A DNA stretch of 19,913 nt from the NCBI GenBank assembly GCA_029882335.1, contig JAOUKW010000021.1:1-19913 (forward strand), given 5' to 3'. The notes under the pieces were generated by a model. It worked only from the letters and a program-made list of their open reading frames with translations. It searched no databases and was not told where the DNA came from. Of the stretch, positions 1-7,006 are shown piece after piece. Position 1 is the stretch's first letter. Each line of letters starts with the position of its first letter. Source of the stretch: Candidatus Heimdallarchaeota archaeon. GTDB taxonomy: Archaea; Asgardarchaeota; Heimdallarchaeia; Heimdallarchaeales; Kariarchaeaceae. A program made the translations under genes and the position numbers.

Positions 1-39
1 CAAACTCGATGTGGGGAGGTGAGGGGGGTACTAGTGTAT

Positions 40-375
40 GTAACAATGCAGTAAAACCTAGTTATAGGATTGAAACCTACGATCAGCCATACCTTGACCT
101 ATAGCTTTACCAGTAACAATGCAGTAAAACCTAGTTATAGGATTGAAACGAGGATGTTTGTGGGAAAATCATTCTTGTGTTTTCCTTAGTAACAATGCAG
201 TAAAACCTAGTTATAGGATTGAAACTCGTTTAACATGGTTATACTCGTGTTTGAAACACCGAAGTAACAATGCAGTAAAACCTAGTTATAGGATTGAAAC
301 CTGCAGTGTCCCTCGGTTATTTCAAAGAAAAATATTTTGTAACAATGCAGTAAAATCTTGTCATAGGATTAAAAC
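40..375 (+). CRISPR. CRISPR array, trailer end (5 repeats, 4 complete spacers)
   Basis: Five 37-base repeats lie at 40-76, 113-149, 189-225, 264-300 and 339-375. They are separated by four unique spacers of 36, 39, 38 and 38 bases (77-112, 150-188, 226-263, 301-338). The first four repeats are identical. They begin GTAACAATGC, contain the small palindrome CCTA-GTTA-TAGG and end GGATTGAAAC. The ATTGAAAC end is the usual 8-base crRNA handle of type I and type III systems, so the array is read on the + strand. The last repeat carries four substitutions, which marks the trailer (oldest) end, so the leader lies to the left. Positions 1-39 have the length of one more spacer, so the array very probably continues beyond the window. 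No cas gene is present here, so the subtype cannot be assigned. Confidence 0.97.
339..375 (+). repeat. Degenerate terminal CRISPR repeat
   Basis: This last repeat differs from the consensus at four positions. CCTAG becomes TCTTG (two changes), GTTATAGG becomes GTCATAGG, and the handle becomes ATTAAAAC. The first three changes destroy one arm and alter the loop of the CCTA/TAGG stem. Decay of this kind is typical of the repeat farthest from the leader and fixes the array's orientation. Confidence 0.9.
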
Positions 376-503
376 AAAACTTCATGAGATTTATAGTTGT
401 TGTATTTTTGTATTAGTTGATTACTATTTTTTAGATGAAGAATTAAAGTAATTACTATTCCTACAAACAAGAGTATTTTAGCAACCAGTCGTTATAATAA
501 GTT

Positions 504-1934
504 ATGAGTGTGGATATAAGCGAGTATGGAAAGAATATTGTGAATAAATATGCAAAACAACTAGGATATGATGATGATAAATTAGAAATGCTACATGCTA
601 TTGTAGAATCAATAACAGAGATCTTACATAAGCATAATGTATTTGCAAAATCAGTAGAATGGGATAGAGAAGGTGCAAAATTGATAAATAATAAAGTCCA
701 ACTGCCTAGTGGGATGGAAGAGGTAATTACAGAGATAATTAGGGATAATGAATTTTACAAAATATTTCTAAAGGAAGAATTTGGTGGTATGGGTTATACA
801 CCGATTGTTTTGGGTCCGATTCTTGAGGTTCTTTCCACATTTGATTTGTCATTGCAAATTTTAGTGACAATATCATTATCGGTATTAGAACCCTTGATTT
901 CTCATCATAAAGCTGAATTCAATGATGTAATACAAAAATTTGCAGATGGTAAGACCACAGGATATGTGGCATTTACAGAGGCTGGTGCAGGTTCAAATCT
1001 TGAACGTGTGAAATCAACATCGATGTTGGAGGGGGATGAGTGGGTATTGAATGGTACGAAAATTTTCATCTCAAATGGTGGTTATGCAGATACTGGATTG
1101 TTTTTGGCACAGAATATAGTTGGTGGAAAGCCAGAAGGGACGAATGTATTTCTAGTCGAAGGATTGAAAAATATTGAAATTTTAAGATTGGAGGAAAAAT
1201 CGGGGTTACATGCAAATCCTACAGCTCAATTGCATTTCAAAGATGTAAGAGTACCTAAGGAAAATTTGATTGGTAAAGTAGGAGAGGGTTATAGTAAGGT
1301 ACTGGAGAGATTAATGGGTATGCGGCTTGGTGTGGCATATCAAGCGTCTTCTATGGCAAAAAGAGGTTATCAACTGGCAGTTGAGTATGCACAAACACGG
1401 GAGCAATTTGGTAGACCAATTATCTCATTTCCGGAAATAAAGAACAAAATCAAATCTATGGAGCTTCAAATTCCGCGTTTGGATGATTATGCTATTAGAT
1501 CTGCATTTGCAGTGGAAAGGAATATGAGGGGTTGGATACCAATTGAGGTGGGTGCAGGTGGTAAAAACATGGCTGAAAAAATGGCTGCAAAAATGCTACC
1601 AGGAGTTGTGAGATATGGAATAGCCCATTATTTTGTTTCAAGTGCTAAATTATACTGTACAGAAATTGCGAATTCTATGTTATATGATGCACAGCAGATC
1701 TTTGGAGGAATGGGATTTGTTGCTGAAACAGAAATAAATAAAATAGCCAGAGATGCGAGAGTATTAAGTATTTACGAAGGAACCTCTGAAATTCATTCTT
1801 GGGCAATCAATAGGGCGATAAAGGCAGTGAATATGATACCCAAATTCAAATATCCGTATTTACAATATGATTCAGAGACAATCTATGAGAAGATGTTATT
1901 TGCTAGATTTAATCAATTAAAAGACATAATCTAG
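504..1934 (+). CDS. Acyl-CoA dehydrogenase family flavoprotein
   Basis: This is predicted to be a cytoplasmic FAD enzyme that oxidises acyl-CoA to the 2,3-enoyl-CoA. The three family regions appear in order: an N-terminal helical part to about residue 140, the middle beta domain (AFTEAGAGSNL, then VLNGTKIFISNGG, then LHFKDVRVPKENLIGKVGEGY), and the C-terminal helical domain (YAQTREQFGRPI, QQIFGGMGF). The motif IYEGTSEI carries Glu425, the position of the catalytic base in short- and medium-chain members. At 476 residues it is longer than the usual 380 or so, mainly at the N-terminus and after the catalytic motif. The gene ends with TAG, backed by an in-frame TAA three codons later. No electron-transfer flavoprotein gene is nearby, so substrate and electron acceptor are open. 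ATG at 504 is the first start in the open frame. Confidence 0.93.
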   Translation: MSVDISEYGKNIVNKYAKQLGYDDDKLEMLHAIVESITEILHKHNVFAKSVEWDREGAKLINNKVQLPSGMEEVITEIIRDNEFYKIFLKEEFGGMGYTPIVLGPILEVLSTFDLSLQILVTISLSVLEPLISHHKAEFNDVIQKFADGKTTGYVAFTEAGAGSNLERVKSTSMLEGDEWVLNGTKIFISNGGYADTGLFLAQNIVGGKPEGTNVFLVEGLKNIEILRLEEKSGLHANPTAQLHFKDVRVPKENLIGKVGEGYSKVLERLMGMRLGVAYQASSMAKRGYQLAVEYAQTREQFGRPIISFPEIKNKIKSMELQIPRLDDYAIRSAFAVERNMRGWIPIEVGAGGKNMAEKMAAKMLPGVVRYGIAHYFVSSAKLYCTEIANSMLYDAQQIFGGMGFVAETEINKIARDARVLSIYEGTSEIHSWAINRAIKAVNMIPKFKYPYLQYDSETIYEKMLFARFNQLKDII

Positions 1935-2263
1935 TTGTTATAAATTTGTACTAAAATTACTTAGTATTCCTTTGAAGAATACGATATTGATTATTTTAAA
2001 AGATATGCAATAATGGTTGTTTGTTTGCAGTAGATGTTAAAACGTTGTTTATCAATTCTTCTTTTTTATATGTAGTGAAAATTACAATATTTCATTATTT
2101 TACCTATCATAAAATCATATTACATATAGCAAAATTCCTAATATGTCGATAAATCGCTTCAAGTTGTTTTTTAATTCACACAAAATTTTGCTAATGTCAC
2201 TATGTTTATATGTCTAAATCATAATCATTGTTTAACATTTAAGTACAAGGAGTTGAGGTAATC
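1935..2263 (+). promoter_or_regulatory. Intergenic region with candidate P450 promoter and ribosome site
   Basis: No gene is visible in these 329 bases. TTTATATG at about 2205-2212 is a plausible archaeal TATA box for the P450 gene, placing transcription start near 2235-2240. A ribosome-binding site follows, GAGGTAATC at 2255-2263, which matches the archaeal 16S tail complement GAGGTGATC at 8 of 9 positions. The remainder is very AT-rich with no clear terminator. Confidence 0.5.
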
Positions 2264-3691
2264 ATTAGTGAGCAGATAGAATTAAAGAAACAACAGGAGA
2301 ATCAAGAAAAATTAGTACCTAATGCTCAACAAAGGAAATTTCATTTATCATCTGATGAATTTCTACTTGAACCACCAATCCTCAGGGGTCATCGAATATT
2401 TGGTATTCTTAGTGCATTTACAAAAAATCCTTTGAAGTTCATAACAAAGATCAATGAAACAGGTCATCCAATAATTAAATTTAAGATTGGGCTGAAAACG
2501 GGTTTTATTATTAATGAACCTAGTTTGATAGAGTATATTCTGGAAAAGAATTGTAATAATTATCCGAAAACTCTATCCCTGGCAAGTGTGGTGAATGGAG
2601 GTCGTTTATTCAAAGAAAAGAAGCAGAAAATACGAAAAAATTTACATTTTTCAAGACCAACAGTAGCAGGTAAAATTAAAAACAGCTATATCCCAATAAT
2701 TGCTCGAGTAACCAAATCTAAATTAGAAGTATGGTCTCAATATGCAGAAACTAATACTCCATTGAATATGTTTGAAGAAATTACTGATTTGATGATAAAA
2801 ATCAGTGGAGAAACCTTTCTTGGATTAAATATTGATATATATGCAAAGGAAATTGTGGAAAATATCAACATATTGCGTCATTTCTTAGAAACTAGATTGC
2901 TTCAAATAATACCAAGGCCAATTATATTTCCAACTGAAAATAATATTAAGTTTAAGCAGGCTAAAAATCGACTTAATGAAATTCTTGAGGAAATATTAGC
3001 AGACCTTGAAGGTACTAGCAAGGAAAATTTTGTAGTAAACAATCTAAAACAGGCAATTAGTAAAGGTGATATTTCACTAGAAGAAGCCAAAGATCACTTA
3101 TTTACCATGATTATTGGTGGTTATGAAACTACAGCGATGGCAACAACTTGTGCGATTTATCTCTTAGCGAGCTCTAAAAGAGTTAAAGAAAAACTTCAGA
3201 CAGAAGTTGATGAAATGTTCACTGATGAGATACCAACAGTTCAAAATTTAAAGGATTCATTGTATTTGAATATGGTGTTTTTTGAAGCTTTGAGAATGTA
3301 TCCACCGGCTTGGCTAATGAATAGAGTGGCTCTGAAGGATGATGTGATAAATCATGTATTAATTCCTGCAAATTCCCTGATAATTGTGTCTCAATATGCA
3401 ATGCATCATAATCCACTTTATTGGGAAAATCACGCGGATTTTAACCCGGAAAGGTTTGAGAATTACAGTAAGATCAAGTTCGGTTTTAAATATTTTCCAT
3501 TTGGAGGTGGGATGTACAGTTGTGTTGCTGAACAATTTGCAAAGATTTTGGTTCCAGAAGTAATTGGGTTATTTGTTCGAGAGTTTGATTTTGAGATGCC
3601 TGATACCTTTAAATTTGAAATTACTCCTTCAGTTGCCCTTCATCCGGAAAATGGACTTCAGATTTTATTAACAAAGAGGAATCAGAGATGA
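2264..3691 (+). CDS. Cytochrome P450 (probable non-canonical ATT start)
   Basis: This is a heme-thiolate monooxygenase. Visible motifs, numbered from the proposed start, are the I-helix GGYETT (285-290), the ExxR helix FEALRMYPP (Glu341, Arg344), the PERF-type NPERF and the heme loop FPFGGGMYSCVA with ligand Cys420. The loop departs from FxxGxRxCxG: Tyr replaces the usual Arg/His two residues before Cys, and Ala replaces the Gly two residues after it. The first permissive start codon in this frame is TTG at 2432, but the proline-rich P450 beginning (LEPPILRGHRIFGIL) is encoded in frame upstream. No ATG, GTG or TTG lies in frame back to the stop at 2240. ATT at 2264, directly behind GAGGTAATC, gives the natural beginning (M)SEQIELKK and 475 residues. 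There is no N-terminal membrane anchor, so it is probably soluble. No redox partner is nearby and the substrate is unknown. Confidence 0.88.
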   Translation: MSEQIELKKQQENQEKLVPNAQQRKFHLSSDEFLLEPPILRGHRIFGILSAFTKNPLKFITKINETGHPIIKFKIGLKTGFIINEPSLIEYILEKNCNNYPKTLSLASVVNGGRLFKEKKQKIRKNLHFSRPTVAGKIKNSYIPIIARVTKSKLEVWSQYAETNTPLNMFEEITDLMIKISGETFLGLNIDIYAKEIVENINILRHFLETRLLQIIPRPIIFPTENNIKFKQAKNRLNEILEEILADLEGTSKENFVVNNLKQAISKGDISLEEAKDHLFTMIIGGYETTAMATTCAIYLLASSKRVKEKLQTEVDEMFTDEIPTVQNLKDSLYLNMVFFEALRMYPPAWLMNRVALKDDVINHVLIPANSLIIVSQYAMHHNPLYWENHADFNPERFENYSKIKFGFKYFPFGGGMYSCVAEQFAKILVPEVIGLFVREFDFEMPDTFKFEITPSVALHPENGLQILLTKRNQR

Positions 3692-3735
3692 CGATATTAT
3701 GAGCAATCTCCGTTGAAATCCTTTTTACTCATTCT

Positions 3736-3771
3736 GATCAAATTTCTTTAAAGCATAACTTTAATTTGATC
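3736..3771. repeat. Inverted repeat at convergent gene ends
   Basis: GATCAAATT (3736-3744) and AATTTGATC (3763-3771) are perfect 9-base complements separated by 18 bases that include the palindrome CTTTAAAG. The element spans the last codons and stop of the vWA gene and lies 45 bases after the P450 stop, where the two transcripts converge. It may form a hairpin that ends or protects both messages, but the arm inside the vWA gene is also coding sequence. Confidence 0.4.
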
Positions 3772-5169
3772 AATTAAATCTTCAGGACCACCTATGATTG
3801 TTTTAATACCTGTTTGTTTAAGTTTATTGACAAATCTGCTATTGATGAATACTTTACCTCTTTTGTCTAATGATCCGACAGATATAATTGTTGTTCCATT
3901 ATTCTTTATATTCATAATAGTATTATATAAAACATCTTCAGAACCTCCCTCGTAATAATCTGTAATTAAAACCAAGGCTGTATCTTTGGGTTTGGTTATC
4001 TCCTTAGATGCTTCTAAAAGTGCTAAATTTATGTAAGTTCCTCCACCTAGATGGGTATTCAATAGTACTTCAAATGGATCATGTACGTATTTGGTCAAAT
4101 CAATTACCTTAGTATCGAAAGCAAATAGTTTAACATTTACATTGGGTAATCCAACAAATATTGAAGCTAAAATCGTACATTGAACCATTGCATCTGTCAT
4201 AGAGCCACTTTGATCTACAACTACAATGATATCTGTAGCTGTTGTTTTCTTGGTTGCCTGTAGGTAGTGCATGTTATTAATGAATAATTTATTTGAGTTA
4301 GGATCCCAGTTATGTAAATTCTTCCAAATTGTTTTCTTAACATCTAAATTACGTAGTACTTTTTTAGGTGGAATTTCTGGATTTGGAATTTTTCTAATAG
4401 ATTGGTTAACTTTATTTTTCAATACTTCTGCCAATTGATCTACAAATCGTTTGATTAATACTCTGGCACGATTTAGTATTTCACCATCGATTTGATCTTT
4501 TTCATATAATAATTCCTCTACTATCGCCATGGTTGGGTTTATTTTAACTACTAATTCATCATCCTTTAGCAATTCTCTTATTTTCATTTTTTTAATCATC
4601 TTAGTTTCCAGGTTTGCCAGTAAATGAGCGATTTCCTCGTTAGATAGTTTAAATCCAGTTGAAGGTCCATGACCCATATTATTTAACCTTTCATTCCATT
4701 GTGAGGATGAGTCTCTCCAATTAATCAAATCAGAACTGGATATGGCTTCTCGATAATTTTCAGCAAATAATTCTTGTATCAACTTTAGATCTAAGATAAA
4801 TATTTTGAGTTTCAAATCCTCAATGATATCGTTAAGTGATGCTAATTTTTGAGGTTTCTTGTTTTTTTCATTTAGTTTATTTTCATTTAATTCACTTTCA
4901 ACTAATTCATTTTTAGTAGGAATACTTTCTAATTCGCTTTCTTGTTCCTCGAGTTGTTGGATCAATTTATTTTGATCTAAATTCACCTTTGGATATTGTT
5001 TAATCAATTCACCAAGAGGTCTGTGTTGATCCAGTAAATCAACCGGTAATTCTGCTTGATTTAGGATATTTCTTTTCTGCTCATGTAAATCACTCCCCTT
5101 ATTAAATATTGAAAATATATTATTCCAATACAGAAATGCCTTGGCATTATCATTCATATCTATTTTCAT
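3748..5169 (-). CDS. von Willebrand factor A domain protein (YehP-like), last gene of the MoxR operon
   Basis: The C-terminal third is a vWA domain with a complete metal-ion-dependent adhesion site: DQSGSM (Asp319, Ser321, Ser323), Thr378 in LGGGTYINL and Asp404 in LITDYYEGG. The first 300 residues are predicted helical and contain an Asn/Glu/Lys-rich low-complexity stretch around residues 90-105. No signal peptide or membrane segment is visible, so it is probably cytoplasmic. MoxR ATPases commonly act together with a vWA protein, and E. coli YehP is the comparable partner of YehL. The start ATG shares one base with the TGA of the upstream gene (TGATG), with GAGGT ten bases before it, which suggests translational coupling. 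The specific partner or substrate cannot be inferred. Confidence 0.9.
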   Translation of the reverse strand: MKIDMNDNAKAFLYWNNIFSIFNKGSDLHEQKRNILNQAELPVDLLDQHRPLGELIKQYPKVNLDQNKLIQQLEEQESELESIPTKNELVESELNENKLNEKNKKPQKLASLNDIIEDLKLKIFILDLKLIQELFAENYREAISSSDLINWRDSSSQWNERLNNMGHGPSTGFKLSNEEIAHLLANLETKMIKKMKIRELLKDDELVVKINPTMAIVEELLYEKDQIDGEILNRARVLIKRFVDQLAEVLKNKVNQSIRKIPNPEIPPKKVLRNLDVKKTIWKNLHNWDPNSNKLFINNMHYLQATKKTTATDIIVVVDQSGSMTDAMVQCTILASIFVGLPNVNVKLFAFDTKVIDLTKYVHDPFEVLLNTHLGGGTYINLALLEASKEITKPKDTALVLITDYYEGGSEDVLYNTIMNIKNNGTTIISVGSLDKRGKVFINSRFVNKLKQTGIKTIIGGPEDLIDQIKVML

Positions 5170-6548
5170 CAGCTTTTAGACCTCAAAATCGCGTTGGATC
5201 TCTCTTTAAGAACTTCATAGACATTTTTTCCAGAACGATCTTGTGAATAAGTATAGCCGATGTATTGATTTTTATCGCCTAATATCGTGACTGGAGAAAT
5301 CCACCATCCATTATCAAATTGGATAAAACCAAATATACCTTTTGAATTGGCTAATTTCCATTTTTCATTAAGAGTACCTACTTTATCAAATCTAATGGGG
5401 ATATCTCCCCAATCAAATTTTGATGTTCCATCTTTGGTTATGTTTTCGATCTTACATAGTACAGGATATTTTAGTAACAATGGATGTCTGTTATATGGGT
5501 TTTGTTTGTTGTAGGAAATAGTTTTAGATTCAAATAGTACTGCCAAAGTTTCATAAATGTCAAATGATGTGGTTGTTGTTTTGAATTTTTCCAGTATCAG
5601 ATAATTTCCACTAATCATTCCTTGTTTTACTTGAATAACTAAATTTTCTTCTAATCCCTTGAATAATTCAGGATGTGTACTATTTAGCAAATCGAGTAAT
5701 TCATTATTTGATACTTCATTAATAGTGAATTTCTTGGCTTCTATTTGGATTAATCGATTATTACCCTCATGGTCTAGAATTCCATGAAATGTGTATAATG
5801 TAAAATAATCATGACTGTATTTTTGAACACCGATGATTTTTAATTTGCAATCTTTAATTGATTGAACATTCTCTTTTGGTAATTGCATAGTTAACAGATA
5901 TGATCTAAGCCATAATCCTAGCCATCTCTTGGCAGGGAATTCATCTTGACTGGTGATTGGGATTTCTGTAGTTATTTCCTCAATAAATCCTCTAAGAATC
6001 ACGTTTAATCTCATAAGCTCGGGTATATTTTCAAGAGTATCCATTACTTGTTCAAAACTCTCTAATACATCCATATTTATTTCTGTAAATCCCATTATTG
6101 CTAGGTCGATCAACCAACTTTTGATAGATTCTAGGAAATTTTCATGGTCTTCTGTATTAGAAGTGTAATTTATTTCTTTTGCATTATCAATAAGGGATAC
6201 TTGATTTTCCATCAATTTATTCAATTCATCAAATAAGCTGTCATATGCAGAACCATCAATTGAAGCCATTACAATTGCTAGTAAATCAAAGTTAGAGCTG
6301 GTAAGTTGATTGTTGTTCAAACCAGTTATTGCTTCAGAAATCAATGTATTTAATGGACTGGTAGAAAATGCAATATTTATTTCTTTTAGTGTTTCAATTC
6401 CTTTACTGTTTAATTTGGAAAATCCATTACTAAATACCTGTATCAATTGATGTTGAATTTCAAATACCTGATCTAATTTAACATCATTGGAAAATATCAT
6501 GGGGTTATTAATATGGTCATTTTCTTTGAGTGTAATTTTTGCCGTCAT
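5169..6548 (-). CDS. Uncharacterised operon protein, probably the detached C-terminal part of SWIM-family proteins
   Basis: I do not recognise a named domain. The N-terminal half (to about residue 250) is predicted helical. The C-terminal half is mixed, with the landmarks HPLLLKYPVL, a Trp-containing stretch (FDWGDIPIRF) and GWWISPVTILGD. From memory, this order (a 'DPxxxRWPVxL'-like segment, then a 'LPL...W' segment, then a beta-rich end) resembles the C-terminal part of bacterial SWIM zinc-finger proteins in MoxR/vWA clusters. Here the SWIM motif is instead encoded by the separate upstream gene. The start ATG at 6548 is preceded by GGTGAT at normal spacing, nine bases after the SWIM gene. 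There is no signal peptide or membrane helix. The split-protein reading is an inference; an unrelated partner is the alternative. Confidence 0.8.
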   Translation of the reverse strand: MTAKITLKENDHINNPMIFSNDVKLDQVFEIQHQLIQVFSNGFSKLNSKGIETLKEINIAFSTSPLNTLISEAITGLNNNQLTSSNFDLLAIVMASIDGSAYDSLFDELNKLMENQVSLIDNAKEINYTSNTEDHENFLESIKSWLIDLAIMGFTEINMDVLESFEQVMDTLENIPELMRLNVILRGFIEEITTEIPITSQDEFPAKRWLGLWLRSYLLTMQLPKENVQSIKDCKLKIIGVQKYSHDYFTLYTFHGILDHEGNNRLIQIEAKKFTINEVSNNELLDLLNSTHPELFKGLEENLVIQVKQGMISGNYLILEKFKTTTTSFDIYETLAVLFESKTISYNKQNPYNRHPLLLKYPVLCKIENITKDGTSKFDWGDIPIRFDKVGTLNEKWKLANSKGIFGFIQFDNGWWISPVTILGDKNQYIGYTYSQDRSGKNVYEVLKERSNAILRSKS

Positions 6549-6557
6549 ACAATCACC

Positions 6558-7004
6558 TTAATTAGATATGAACCATTCCATTTCAGGAATGGATTCAATG
6601 GTAGCTTCCATTTGTAAATATTTTAAATAATGTTGAAATCGAGCAAATACTTCTGGATATCTCGCTTTTGTATCTCCCTGTTTATTTGTAGTAGAAGCTA
6701 ATGTATCAAATTTTTCATCTTCTTCACTTCTAAGATTTGCTTGACTTATAAGTGCAGAAAGATGTGAGCAAACATATTGAGTATCTAATCCTCCACATTT
6801 TCGATTATTATTTGTATGACAACTAAATGTATTATTATTGTTATCAATTACACAAACGTATACTCTCCGAATGTCAGATCCACTTGAAACTACTCCTTGA
6901 AGTCTATTATTTCTAATTTCTAGAAATGGTACTTTTTTAATATTCCTTTTTTTTATCTCGTAATTAATTTTTTTTATTAAGTAATCATTGTTAGGGCTGT
7001 CCAT
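6558..7004 (-). CDS. Small SWIM-type zinc-finger protein (YehQ-like N-terminal part)
   Basis: This 148-residue cytoplasmic protein carries a variant SWIM finger. Cys62, Cys70, Cys79 and His81 are arranged C-x7-C-x8-C-x-H, ending in the typical VCSHLSALI helix. The classical motif is C-x-C-x(n)-C-x-H, so the first pair is spaced more widely here. Just before it, LQGVVSSGSDIRRVYVCVI matches the 'QGSG...Y.V.V' strand that precedes the finger in SWIM proteins of MoxR clusters. SWIM fingers bind nucleic acid or protein. The family proteins I recall are 450-680 residues, so this is only the N-terminal portion. Its ATG lies two bases after the DUF5682 stop, and its ribosome-binding site GAGGAA lies inside the end of that gene. 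Confidence 0.82.
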   Translation of the reverse strand: MDSPNNDYLIKKINYEIKKRNIKKVPFLEIRNNRLQGVVSSGSDIRRVYVCVIDNNNNTFSCHTNNNRKCGGLDTQYVCSHLSALISQANLRSEEDEKFDTLASTTNKQGDTKARYPEVFARFQHYLKYLQMEATIESIPEMEWFISN

Positions 7005-7006
7005 AT

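Noticed and set aside
143..451. A 102-codon + strand frame
   Set aside because: It runs through CRISPR repeats and spacers; its repeated peptide is simply the translated repeat.
376..503. Further degenerate CRISPR repeats after the last one
   Set aside because: No stretch resembles the repeat beyond its AT-richness.
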